This document shows positions 1-7,886 of a DNA stretch of 64,000 nucleotides, one piece after another. The DNA comes from Peptoniphilus ovalis (GTDB lineage Bacteria; Bacillota; Clostridia; Tissierellales; Peptoniphilaceae): positions 62,001 to 126,000 of the forward strand of contig NZ_JAHLQO010000002.1 in the NCBI RefSeq assembly GCF_018919265.1, given 5' to 3'. A program made the position numbers and the translations under genes. How positions within the stretch are numbered: position 1 is the stretch's first letter; every line of letters begins with the position of its first letter. The notes beneath the pieces were generated by a model. The model had not been told where the DNA came from. It made no database searches and worked only from the letters and a program-made list of their open reading frames with translations.

Positions 1-16
1 TGTTTCTAATTAATTA

Positions 17-982
17 TTAGTGATTATTAGCGTGAGCTAAATTATAAGCAGTGCATATTAAATTTAAATTCTTAAATAACAAATACCAAGAAACAATAAA
101 TCCTAATCCACAAATCCAGGATCCAAGCAAGAACCAAAGTAAAAATGTTCCACCATTGTCTTGAATATTTCTTCCATATCTAGGACCATTTGATGCCATT
201 CTATTCATTATATTGTATTCCCAGAACAAACAATATAATCCACAAGTTATTATTCCAAGGCCTAAAAATTTTAAAAGTCCTCCAGTTTGTTCTCCATCGC
301 CTGCACATGCAATATTTACTGACTGAGCTGCTTTATATATAAAATAGTAGTGGTAAAGATTACAAGTTACAATGCTGAGTATTATATACATTAGATATGA
401 CCAATCGTCTTTTATATAACCTCTAAAAGGTGCTGGTTCAAGATTTCTATATCCGTAATATCCATAATTAGGATTGTAATTATTTTGATGATTATAATCT
501 CCGTGACCTGAATATTTTGGATCGTACTTGTCTGTGTTTTCTGTAAAGGCACTTCTTTCAAAGTTTCTAGTTTCCTTTTTAATTGAAGATACTAAGTAAT
601 CAAGTGACTGACTTAATTCTCTTTTTAAAAATTCTGAATTTGAAAGGTTGTCAAAGTATCCCATTGGATAAATTCTCGCTCCATTGGAATTTCCCATAAA
701 ATAAATAATTGCAGTAATTATTAATCCTAAAACTGGTATAAACATATCGGCTGATTTTACAAAGTAACCAAAGGAGATTCTTGAAAATATTGCTGATAAA
801 ATGCTTACAATAAATAATAATATTGTTGAAATTATCATAGCATTCATAAGCTCTTTGTTGTGGCCTTTGTTCCAATTTCTAAAGATTGAGAACAATGTAA
901 AAATCATAAGAAGCATTACAACTACTCTTGCAGCTATAAAAGGTAGGGCAAGGATTGCCATCATTGAATAGAATAAACGCAT
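17..982 (-). CDS. DUF4234-type multi-pass membrane protein
   Basis: Predicted integral membrane protein of 321 residues. Two or three hydrophobic segments lie in the first 100 residues, followed by a hydrophilic Asn/Tyr/Gly-rich linker (about residues 150-185). A C-terminal hydrophobic domain with the pattern CNLYHYYFIYK and CGLYCLFWEYN resembles DUF4234 membrane domains. I place the start at the ATG at 982, because an AGGAGGTG site lies 8 bases before it; the in-frame ATG at 1006 has no such site. The stop of the upstream zinc-ribbon gene overlaps this start (TAATG), so the two are probably translationally coupled. The function is unknown. The link to DUF4234 is by pattern recognition only. 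Confidence 0.7.
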   Translation of the reverse strand: MRLFYSMMAILALPFIAARVVVMLLMIFTLFSIFRNWNKGHNKELMNAMIISTILLFIVSILSAIFSRISFGYFVKSADMFIPVLGLIITAIIYFMGNSNGARIYPMGYFDNLSNSEFLKRELSQSLDYLVSSIKKETRNFERSAFTENTDKYDPKYSGHGDYNHQNNYNPNYGYYGYRNLEPAPFRGYIKDDWSYLMYIILSIVTCNLYHYYFIYKAAQSVNIACAGDGEQTGGLLKFLGLGIITCGLYCLFWEYNIMNRMASNGPRYGRNIQDNGGTFLLWFLLGSWICGLGFIVSWYLLFKNLNLICTAYNLAHANNH

Positions 983-1605
983 TATATTGCACCTCCTATT
1001 ATCCATAAAAAGCTACTAATAAAAACCAGTGCTGTTCTAATTGTAAGTAGTCCCATAAGCACCATGCCCACAACTGCAACTATGTTTACTGCACTTAAGC
1101 TTTGGGAATTAGAATTATATTCGTAATTTTTATTTTCACGATTGGACTCATAAAAATATTCTTCTTTTGAATCTTTTATAGGTTCTTCAAAAGATTTGTC
1201 ATGGGAGTAGTTTTTTTCTTTTGGAGTTTCTTCTTCAATGTTTTCAAAATGATTTTCTTCAATAATCTCTTCGTGAAGTTCTAGTTTTGGAAATTCTTCT
1301 GTCTTTTCTTCAGTTTTAATTATTTCAGACTCTTTTTTAATTTCGTAAGTTTCTGAAATTTTCTGAGCTTCTGGAATTTCTATAGCTTCTTCATGATCTA
1401 GATCTTCTAAAATTTTTGATGGAGTTATTTCTTCTTCCTTAGTTTCAGTTATTGGATCTGAAATTATTTCCTTTTCAGCAACTTTTGAAGTTTTATCTAC
1501 AGTGAAATGCTCATTTGAAGATTTTCTCACGGGTACAGGAGCACCGCATTGGTCGCAGAATTTCATATTTTCATTTAATTTATTTCCGCACTTAATACAA
1601 AACAT
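982..1605 (-). CDS. Zinc-ribbon protein with acidic linker and C-terminal membrane anchor
   Basis: A protein of 207 residues in three parts. An N-terminal zinc ribbon has two CxxC pairs (CIKC at about 3-6 and CDQC at about 17-20). A long low-complexity, Glu/Lys/Ile-rich acidic segment spans about residues 30-165. One hydrophobic helix near the C-terminus probably anchors it in the membrane. Proteins of this kind occur widely in Firmicutes as membrane-tethered zinc ribbons without a defined role. It starts at an ATG after GAGGTGG and is the middle gene of a three-gene minus-strand operon, coupled to the DUF4234-type gene. The cysteine knuckles are clear; the function is unknown. Confidence 0.75.
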   Translation of the reverse strand: MFCIKCGNKLNENMKFCDQCGAPVPVRKSSNEHFTVDKTSKVAEKEIISDPITETKEEEITPSKILEDLDHEEAIEIPEAQKISETYEIKKESEIIKTEEKTEEFPKLELHEEIIEENHFENIEEETPKEKNYSHDKSFEEPIKDSKEEYFYESNRENKNYEYNSNSQSLSAVNIVAVVGMVLMGLLTIRTALVFISSFLWIIGGAI

Positions 1606-1618
1606 ATTCCACCTCTTT

Positions 1619-2014
1619 CTAATTAATTAATTTTGTAATAATTTTATAAAATATAGAATCTTTTGGTCTAAAAACGACAATTTCATTTGGAGTGAACATT
1701 CTGTAAATGTAAACCACAAAAAACAATATAATAAATATGTAAAAAACTATTTTAGTAAATTTTTTTGGAAGTTTATTTTGAAATACATATCCAATTAAAA
1801 CAATTAAGGGAATAATAAAAAGTGGATGGTAGTAAAATGCAGTTTTAAAATCTAGTTTTAATAAATAAATCCACGCCCTTGTCATTCCACAACCTGGACA
1901 AGAGATACCAGTTAATGCCTTAATTGGGCAGGTGTATCCAAGTAGGTGTAGCGTGCCGTAGAAGAACACAACTGCAAGTATAAAAATTATAAAATCCTTA
2001 GTTTTTCTCTTCAT
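1619..2014 (-). CDS. DUF2752 family membrane protein
   Basis: A small membrane protein of 131 residues with three or four hydrophobic segments. It has the DUF2752 signature: CPIKALTG, then CPGCGMTRAW (about residues 29-48), followed by a Tyr/His-rich turn (AFYYHPLF). The family has no established biochemical role. The conserved cysteines and TR motif suggest metal binding or a structural site at the membrane face, but that is inference. It starts at an ATG behind GAGGAAG and is probably the first gene of the operon that continues into the zinc-ribbon and DUF4234-type genes, since the gap to the next gene is only 13 bases. Confidence 0.8.
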   Translation of the reverse strand: MKRKTKDFIIFILAVVFFYGTLHLLGYTCPIKALTGISCPGCGMTRAWIYLLKLDFKTAFYYHPLFIIPLIVLIGYVFQNKLPKKFTKIVFYIFIILFFVVYIYRMFTPNEIVVFRPKDSIFYKIITKLIN

Positions 2015-2118
2015 TTCAACTTCCTCAACTTTATAATTTTATTATATCGAATTAATGGCTTAAAATCTATAATGTTTTAGATTATTGCAGGTCTTGGTTG
2101 ATAGGATAAATAATTTAA

Positions 2119-2216
2119 TAAAAAGGGCTGTGCCTTGATTTTATTTTGAAGTTTTATATAAATGCAAATTAGTAAAAGAGAAATGTATTTGTGAAGAAGG
2201 TGCTGTCCTTTGCCTT
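2119..2216 (+). repeat. Possible decayed copy of the GGGCTGTCC element
   Basis: This stretch between two minus-strand genes has a GGGCTGTGCCTTG core at 2125 and a GTGCTGTCCTTTGC core near 2200, about 75 bases apart. The intact elements elsewhere in the window have GGGCTGTCCCTTG and GGGGCTGTCCT cores about 80 bases apart in the same order, with a similar A-rich filler. I read it as a degenerate copy of that family. The rest of the 2015-2263 gap shows nothing else I can support. Confidence 0.35.
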
Positions 2217-2263
2217 TATACTATAATTATGGGAACATCGCCCGAAAAGATAAATATAAAAAA

Positions 2264-2860
2264 CTAATCCTCACTCTTTTTCATTCTGCCAATTAAAATA
2301 TCTATAACAAGAGAATAAAATGCCCATATTGTTCCTCTAATTCCAACAGAAAATTTTCCTTCTACTGTTGGTGAAAAAAGTTCTAAAAAGCAAACCACTG
2401 TCATAATATTTGTCATCATATCTGCCCAATTTAGATAAAACTTTATGTTAAACCAATCTGAATCTATGTCGTTAAAGTTTACAAGTTGCCTTATTAATAT
2501 AAATGCAAGAATAGTTGGCAAAATATAAAATGCTATAACTTGAATTAAATCTACTACATTCATATCTTGGCTGATATTTATAAATGGTTTTGCAAGAAAC
2601 ATGAAAAATTGCGTGAGTATTGCAAAGAAAAGTGATGTTAAAAGAGGCGAGAGATAATTTTCTCCGTGACGATGGGAAGCCCTCTTGTATGAAAAGTAAA
2701 CTGTCATTGCAAGTGTCAGTGCAAAAAATCCAAGTGAGAAATGAATTAGTGCGTAATTATATTTTGGAAAGTATCCAAAGTGTATAAGTGTTAAAAATCC
2801 GGAAAATAATATTGAAATAATTATTATTAATTTCCAAATAAAAGAGTGATGTGTTTTCAA
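2264..2860 (-). CDS. Multi-pass membrane protein of unknown function
   Basis: A hydrophobic protein of 198 residues with about five or six transmembrane segments and a short charged C-terminus (RMKKSED). I do not recognise a family. A central HRHGENYLSP loop follows the second segment. The start is a TTG at 2858-2860 preceded by AAGGAGC. It is transcribed on its own, divergently from metG; the gap between the two is about 220 bases. No neighbour suggests a role. Confidence 0.65.
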   Translation of the reverse strand: MKTHHSFIWKLIIIISILFSGFLTLIHFGYFPKYNYALIHFSLGFFALTLAMTVYFSYKRASHRHGENYLSPLLTSLFFAILTQFFMFLAKPFINISQDMNVVDLIQVIAFYILPTILAFILIRQLVNFNDIDSDWFNIKFYLNWADMMTNIMTVVCFLELFSPTVEGKFSVGIRGTIWAFYSLVIDILIGRMKKSED

Positions 2861-2954
2861 ATTGTGCTCCTTAAATTTAATAATTATAATTATACATTAT
2901 TTGGCAAAAACTATTATATACAAAGTATATAGGGAGTTTAAAAGTCTTATAAAA

Positions 2955-2983
2955 TTGATTTTATTGCATGTTTCAGTTATAAT
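2955..2983 (+). promoter_or_regulatory. Promoter for metG operon
   Basis: TTGATT and TATAAT hexamers are separated by 17 bases, giving a sigma-A-type promoter. The predicted transcript would have a leader of about 90 bases before the metG start. The leader carries a short inverted repeat (ACCAAA/TTTGGT at 3042-3055) followed by a run of T just before the ribosome site. Confidence 0.6.
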
Positions 2984-3082
2984 TATTTTAATTATTAAGT
3001 TAGATACATATTTGCCACTTATAGATTGACAAATAAAATAAACCAAATCTTTGGTGCTTTTTTTATGGAGGTTTTAGGAAGA

Positions 3083-5029
3083 ATGAGTAAAAAATTTTAT
3101 ATTACGACACCAATTTATTATCCAAGTGATAATTTGCATATAGGCCATACTTATTGTACTGTTGCAGTAGACGCTGTTAAGAGATTTAAAAAGATGCAAG
3201 GTTATGATGTTTTCATGACTACTGGTACTGATGAGCATGGTCAAAAAATTGAAGAAAAAGCTAAAGAAATGGGCATGGAGCCAAAGGAATATGTGGACGG
3301 AATTGTTGAAAACATTAAAAAACTTTGGAAGATGTTAGATATTGACTACGATTATTTCATTCGTTCCACTGACAAGGATCACGAAAAGAATGTTCAAAAT
3401 ATTTTCCAAAAACTTTACGACAAGGGAGATATTTACAAAGACGAGTATGAAGGTTATTACTGTACTCCTTGTGAATCTTTTTGGACTGAATCTCAACTGG
3501 GTGAAGGCCACACTTGTCCAGACTGTGGAAGACCTACAGAACTAACTCATGAAGAATCATATTTCTTTAGACTTTCAAAATACAAAGACAAACTTCTTAA
3601 ATTATACGAAGATCATCCTGAATTTATAGAGCCAGCTTTTAGAAAAAATGAAATGGTTAAAAACTTCTTTGAAGGTGAAGAAGGTCTTGAAGATTTATCT
3701 GTTTCACGTTCAAGTTTTGACTGGGGAGTTAAAGTTCCATTTGATGAAAAGCATGTTGTATATGTATGGATTGATGCTCTTTCTTGTTATTTAACTGCAA
3801 TTGGTTTTGGAAAGGATGAAAAACAGTTCAATGATTTTTGGCCAGCAAATGTTCACTTCGTTGGAAAGGAAATTATAAGATTTCACGTAATTATTTGGCC
3901 AGCAATTTTAATGGCACTTGACCTACCGCTTCCAGAAAAAGTTTTTGGACATGGTTGGATTTTATTTGACAACGACAAGATGAGTAAATCCAAGGGCAAT
4001 GTAATTTACCCTGAACCAATAATCAAATTATATGGAATTGACGCTTTAAAATACTTCCTACTTCGCGAATTTTCTTTTGGATCTGATGGTTCATTTAATA
4101 TTGAAAAGTTTATGCAAAGATTAAATTCAGACCTTGCAAATGACCTAGGTAATCTTCTTTCAAGAACAGTTTCAATGATTTCTAAATACAATGATGGAGT
4201 TATTGAAGACAAAAATGTATGCGAAGACTTTGACGAAGATTTAAAAGATATTTCGGTTTCAGTGATTGACGAAGTTGAAAAGGCAATGGAACACTATCAA
4301 TTTTCCAATGCTCTTGAAGCTATTTGGAAATTAATTAGAAGATCTAATAAATATGTAGATGAATCTGAGCCATGGGTACTTGCTAAGGACGATGACAAAA
4401 AAGATAGACTTAACACTGTTCTATACAATTTAGCTGAATCTCTAAGAATTGTTTCTGTTTTAATCTATCCATTTATCAAGGAAACTTCACTAAAGCTTAG
4501 AGAACAACTTGGTTTAAGTGGAGAAATAAATTGGGAAGATGCCAGAACTTTTGGACTAATAGAAGATGGCACAAAGGTTAAAAAAGGCGAAGTTATTTTC
4601 CCAAGACTTGACATTGAAAAAGAAATTGAAAGATTTAACGAAGAAAATGAAGCTCTCCTTAAATCTAGACTTGGAAATAAAGAAGAAAAAGACGATTTAA
4701 AAGAAGAAATTACAATTGATGATTTTGAAAAACTTGATATAAGAGTTGCAGAAGTCCTAGATGTAGATAATCATCCAAAGGCTGACAAATTATTCATCTT
4801 AAAAATAAAAGTTGGAGATATAGAAAGACAAATTGTTTCTGGAATCAAGGATTACTACTCAAAAGAAGATTTAGTTGGCAAAAAAGTTCTAGTTCTTATG
4901 AATTTAAAACCAATTAAACTTAGAGGAGTTGAGTCAAATGGAATGATTCTTGCAGCTTCTGATGATGAAGGAAAACTGACTATTACATCAACTCTTGAAG
5001 ATATTAAGTCAGGTTCAAAAATTAGCTAG
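3083..5029 (+). CDS. metG: Methionyl-tRNA synthetase
   Basis: Charges tRNA-Met with methionine in the cytoplasm. The 648-residue protein has the class I HIGH motif at residues 19-22, the KMSKS motif near residue 299 and a zinc knuckle pair (CTPC and CPDC, about residues 126-146). A C-terminal EMAPII/Trbp111-like tRNA-binding domain (from about residue 550, IDDFEKLDIRVAEV) matches the dimeric bacterial form. I chose the ATG at 3083, which follows GGAGGTTTTAGGAAG and gives the canonical N-terminus MSKKFYITTPIYY; an in-frame ATG at 3026 would add 19 unlikely residues. It is the first gene of the metG-tatD-rnmV-rsmA operon, an order common in Firmicutes. Confidence 0.97.
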   Translation: MSKKFYITTPIYYPSDNLHIGHTYCTVAVDAVKRFKKMQGYDVFMTTGTDEHGQKIEEKAKEMGMEPKEYVDGIVENIKKLWKMLDIDYDYFIRSTDKDHEKNVQNIFQKLYDKGDIYKDEYEGYYCTPCESFWTESQLGEGHTCPDCGRPTELTHEESYFFRLSKYKDKLLKLYEDHPEFIEPAFRKNEMVKNFFEGEEGLEDLSVSRSSFDWGVKVPFDEKHVVYVWIDALSCYLTAIGFGKDEKQFNDFWPANVHFVGKEIIRFHVIIWPAILMALDLPLPEKVFGHGWILFDNDKMSKSKGNVIYPEPIIKLYGIDALKYFLLREFSFGSDGSFNIEKFMQRLNSDLANDLGNLLSRTVSMISKYNDGVIEDKNVCEDFDEDLKDISVSVIDEVEKAMEHYQFSNALEAIWKLIRRSNKYVDESEPWVLAKDDDKKDRLNTVLYNLAESLRIVSVLIYPFIKETSLKLREQLGLSGEINWEDARTFGLIEDGTKVKKGEVIFPRLDIEKEIERFNEENEALLKSRLGNKEEKDDLKEEITIDDFEKLDIRVAEVLDVDNHPKADKLFILKIKVGDIERQIVSGIKDYYSKEDLVGKKVLVLMNLKPIKLRGVESNGMILAASDDEGKLTITSTLEDIKSGSKIS

Positions 5030-5037
5030 GAGGAAAC

Positions 5038-5802
5038 ATGATAGATTCTCATACTCATCTTGATGATGAGGCTTTTGAAGAAGATAGAGAAGAAATTATA
5101 AAGAGTTTAAAGGACAATGGAATTGAGCTTGTGATAAACAACTCATCAGACAAGGAGTCCATAGAAAACTCTGTAAAACTTGCGAATAAATACGACAATA
5201 TATATGCGGCTATTGGAATTCATCCCCATGATGCCAAGACATATAATGAAGAAATTGAAAATAGAATTATTGAACTTTCAAAAAACGAGAAAGTAGTTGC
5301 CATTGGAGAAATTGGACTAGATTATTACTACGACAATTCTCCAAGAGATGTGCAAAGAGAAGTTTTTAAAAGACAAATTGAACTTGCTGCAAAACTTAAG
5401 AAGAACATTGTAATTCACTCAAGAGATGCAGCAGGAGAAACTTTTGAAATTTTAAAAGAAGCACATGAAAAATATGACTTCACAGCACTTATTCACTGTT
5501 TTTCGCAATCAGTTGAAATGATGAAGGAATATATAAAAATGGGTGACTACATTGCACTTGGTGGAGCTGTAACTTTTAAAAATGCAAAGACTCCTAAGGA
5601 AGTTGCAAAGGAAGTAGATTTAAATCATCTACTTCTAGAAACTGACTGCCCTTATATGACTCCAGTTCCTAATCGTGGCAAGAGAAATGAACCTAAATAT
5701 GTAAGTCTTGTTTGCAATTATATTGCAGAGCTTCGCGGCATGGAAAGTGCTGAGCTTGAAAGAGTTACTTCAGAAAACACTAAGAGGTTTTTTGGAATAT
5801 GA
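5038..5802 (+). CDS. tatD: TatD family metal-dependent DNase
   Basis: A TIM-barrel metallo-hydrolase of 254 residues. Visible metal-ligand motifs are SHTHLD at the N-terminus, GEIGLDYYY, VIHSRDA, IHCFS and the ETDCPYMTP segment. TatD proteins are Mg-dependent 3'-5' exonucleases acting on DNA and RNA in the cytoplasm, with proposed roles in DNA repair and in DNA breakdown during cell death. It lies 8 bases after metG, and its end overlaps the rnmV start by 4 bases, so it is part of the same operon. Full length for the family. Confidence 0.95.
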   Translation: MIDSHTHLDDEAFEEDREEIIKSLKDNGIELVINNSSDKESIENSVKLANKYDNIYAAIGIHPHDAKTYNEEIENRIIELSKNEKVVAIGEIGLDYYYDNSPRDVQREVFKRQIELAAKLKKNIVIHSRDAAGETFEILKEAHEKYDFTALIHCFSQSVEMMKEYIKMGDYIALGGAVTFKNAKTPKEVAKEVDLNHLLLETDCPYMTPVPNRGKRNEPKYVSLVCNYIAELRGMESAELERVTSENTKRFFGI

Positions 5803-6350
5803 AGCCTGTCATTGAGGAAATAATTGTAGCTGAAGGTAGAGATGATGAAATTGCTATAAAAGCTGCTGTTGATGCAGAAGTTATTACAACTCATGGATTC
5901 GGATTTGGGAAGAAATTCTTAAAAAATCTTAAAGAGCTTGAAAAGAGAAAGGGCATAATTATTTTTACAGATTCAGACTACATGGGATCGCAAATTAGAA
6001 AGAGAATTGCAGAAGAGTTTCCCAATGCAAAACACGCCTATCTATCTCAAGCAGTTTCTACAAAAAAAGGAGATATAGGCGTTGAAAATGCAAGCCCTGA
6101 AGAGATACTAAAAGCTTTGAAAGCAGCTAGGGCAAAGACTACTACAAAATCAGAAGAGTTTAGCATGAAGGATTTAATTGAAAATAATTTAATTAATTCT
6201 GATGAAGCAAGTGCTAGACGAGAAATTTTAAACGAAATTTTAAAAATTGGCCATGGAAATGGCAAGAAAACTTTAAATAAGTTAAACTCCTTTGGCATAA
6301 CTAGAGATGAGTTTGAAGAGGCGATGAAGGTGGTGAACTCTCATAGATAG
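5799..6350 (+). CDS. rnmV: Ribonuclease M5
   Basis: Matures 5S rRNA by cutting both strands of the precursor. The 183-residue protein has an N-terminal TOPRIM domain, with the glutamate motif VAEGRDDE near residue 11 and the DxD motif FTDSDYMGSQ near residue 55. It overlaps the end of tatD by 4 bases. Its stop codon at 6348-6350 lies inside the start region of rsmA, which is unusual because rsmA has no ATG, GTG or TTG there. The standard neighbourhood (tatD before, rsmA after) supports the call. Confidence 0.94.
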   Translation: MKPVIEEIIVAEGRDDEIAIKAAVDAEVITTHGFGFGKKFLKNLKELEKRKGIIIFTDSDYMGSQIRKRIAEEFPNAKHAYLSQAVSTKKGDIGVENASPEEILKALKAARAKTTTKSEEFSMKDLIENNLINSDEASARREILNEILKIGHGNGKKTLNKLNSFGITRDEFEEAMKVVNSHR

Positions 6351-7194
6351 ATTATATAAACCAAGTAAATTATCTGAAATACTTTCTAAATACGGATTTA
6401 GATTTACAAAATCACTGGGACAAAACTTTTTAATAGATGGAAATGTAGTTAGGAAAATTGCAGATGCTGCAGAAATTACTGAAGATGACAATGTTCTAGA
6501 AATTGGACCAGGTGTTGGAACTTTAACTGAAGAGCTTGCTCTTCGCGCGAAGAAAGTTTTAGCAGTAGAAATCGACGAAAAGCTTAAGGAACTTCACAAA
6601 GAAACTTTAGATATTGAAAATGTAAAGGTAATTTATGGAGACTTTCTAAAAATAGATTTGGATAAAGTTTTGGAAGAGGAATTTAATGGTGAGAGTTTTA
6701 AAGTAGTTGCAAATCTTCCATACTACATCACAACTCCAATAATTGAAAAGCTAGTAGTTTCTGATATAAACTTGATTTCAATTACAGTTATGGTGCAAAA
6801 GGAAGTTGCAAAAAGACTTTCGGCTGAGCCTGGTAACAAGGATTACGGCTCACTATCTGTATTTATAAATTACTATACAGATTGCAAGTATAAGTTCCAA
6901 GTGCCTCAAACTGTTTTTATGCCAAGACCTAATGTAGACTCTGCAGTTGTAACTTTAAAAATGCTTGAAAGAGAGAAGTTTGATACAGAATTTTTATTTA
7001 AAGTTGTCAGAGCTTCCTTTACTACAAGAAGAAAGACAATTTTAAATTCATTATCTAATTCTAAATTGAATTACTCAAAGGAAGATATTAGAAGAGCTCT
7101 AGAGCTTAGCAATATTTCTCCAACTAGAAGAGCAGAATCTTTAAAATTAGAAGAATTTATGGTTTTAAGCATAAATTTTAAATCTGTGGGGTAA
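6343..7194 (+). CDS. rsmA: 16S rRNA dimethyladenosine transferase, apparently with an ATA start
   Basis: Dimethylates two adjacent adenines near the 3' end of 16S rRNA. Sequence features are the N-terminal KSLGQNFLID, the SAM-binding GPGVGTLT, the catalytic NLPYYITTPI motif and the C-terminal FTTRRKTILNSL segment. The full-length frame opens after a stop at 6334-6336 and has no ATG, GTG or TTG before the conserved KSLGQNFL block. The only fitting start is ATA at 6343, about 9 bases after AAGGTGG, giving 283 residues, which is normal for the family. A start at 6658 (TTG) would remove the SAM site and is unlikely to be functional. Either the ATA start is real or a small indel lies at the TAGATAGA run (6344-6351). 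Confidence 0.88.
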   Translation: MDRLYKPSKLSEILSKYGFRFTKSLGQNFLIDGNVVRKIADAAEITEDDNVLEIGPGVGTLTEELALRAKKVLAVEIDEKLKELHKETLDIENVKVIYGDFLKIDLDKVLEEEFNGESFKVVANLPYYITTPIIEKLVVSDINLISITVMVQKEVAKRLSAEPGNKDYGSLSVFINYYTDCKYKFQVPQTVFMPRPNVDSAVVTLKMLEREKFDTEFLFKVVRASFTTRRKTILNSLSNSKLNYSKEDIRRALELSNISPTRRAESLKLEEFMVLSINFKSVG

Positions 7195-7197
7195 AAT

Positions 7198-7548
7198 ATG
7201 GAAAACAAATATATAGATAAAATCAGTGAAGAAGTTGTCGATGAAATCAAATCATTTAAAGAAAAGGAAGATTTAATAAACTTCTTGTCACAGATATTTA
7301 AAGCAATGTCTGATCCCACAAGGATTAAAATAATTTATGCGCTAATGAAGGGGCCACTTTGTGTTTCAGATATTTCTCTTTTACTTGATATGAGTCAGTC
7401 ATCTATATCTCATCAGCTTTCACTTTTAAAAAATCAAAATCTTATAAAGGTAAAGAGGTTGGGAAGAAGAGCTTATTATTCTTTAGATGATGAGCATGTT
7501 GTTTCTCTATTTAAATATGGACTTGAACATGCTAAGCATAAAATTTGA
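7198..7548 (+). CDS. ArsR/SmtB family metal-sensing repressor
   Basis: A winged-helix repressor of 116 residues. The DNA-binding region runs through DPTRIKIIYAL, LCVSDIS, and SQSSISHQLSLLKNQNLI. The C-terminal helix has Asp-x-His, ten residues, His, two residues, His (DEH...HAKH). This is the alpha-5 zinc/cobalt site of the SmtB/CzrA subgroup, so I infer a Zn- or Co-responsive regulator. The CxC of CadC-type sensors is absent (only one Cys in LCVSD). It starts 4 bases after the rsmA stop behind GGGG, so it probably shares the rsmA transcript. Its target is not evident; the nearby metal-transport gene is the Mn exporter mntP. Confidence 0.88.
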   Translation: MENKYIDKISEEVVDEIKSFKEKEDLINFLSQIFKAMSDPTRIKIIYALMKGPLCVSDISLLLDMSQSSISHQLSLLKNQNLIKVKRLGRRAYYSLDDEHVVSLFKYGLEHAKHKI

Positions 7549-7555
7549 GAATATC

Positions 7556-7585
7556 TTGATATTTCTATATAAATAAGAGTATAAT
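7556..7585 (+). promoter_or_regulatory. Promoter for glutaredoxin gene
   Basis: TTGATA and TATAAT are separated by 18 bases. The predicted start is about 20 bases upstream of the glutaredoxin ATG, with AGGAGGG in between. Confidence 0.6.
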
Positions 7586-7609
7586 GTAATTAGTATTAGG
7601 AGGGATATA

Positions 7610-7837
7610 ATGAGTAAAGTAACAGTTTATACAAGTAATACTTGTCCTTATTGCACAATGGCAAAGGACTACCTAAAAGAAAGAGAAGTAGAATTCGACG
7701 AAAAAAATGTTCAAACTGACAAAGAAGCTAGAAACGAACTTATGGCAATGGGCTATACAGGAGTACCAGTAATAGTTGTTGGTGACGAACAAATCGTTGG
7801 TTTTGATAAAAATAGACTAGATGAATTATTAAAGTAA
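7610..7837 (+). CDS. Glutaredoxin-family (NrdH/YruB-like) thiol-disulfide protein
   Basis: A cytoplasmic redox protein of 75 residues with a thioredoxin fold. It has the dithiol active site CPYC at residues 12-15 and the cis-proline segment TGVPVIVVGD. The length and sequence fit the short glutaredoxins of anaerobic Firmicutes (NrdH/YruB type), which pass electrons to reductases or reduce protein disulfides. It has its own promoter and an immediate downstream terminator, so it is probably monocistronic. The physiological partner cannot be told from the context. Confidence 0.9.
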   Translation: MSKVTVYTSNTCPYCTMAKDYLKEREVEFDEKNVQTDKEARNELMAMGYTGVPVIVVGDEQIVGFDKNRLDELLK

Positions 7838-7844
7838 AAGTTAA

Positions 7845-7874
7845 AAAATAGGTGCCTTGGGCATCTATTTTTAT
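7845..7874 (+). terminator. Terminator after glutaredoxin gene
   Basis: A 12-bp inverted repeat (AAAATAGGTGCC with GGCATCTATTTT, one G-T pair, 3-base loop) running into T-rich sequence. It ends only about 12 bases before the mntP start, so mntP translation depends on read-through or on a start inside this region. Confidence 0.75.
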
Positions 7875-7886
7875 TTTGGAGTGAAG

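Noticed and set aside
2990-3082. T-box riboswitch before metG
   Set aside because: The leader is too short and lacks the conserved AGGGTGGNACCGCG box; only a small hairpin with a T run is present.
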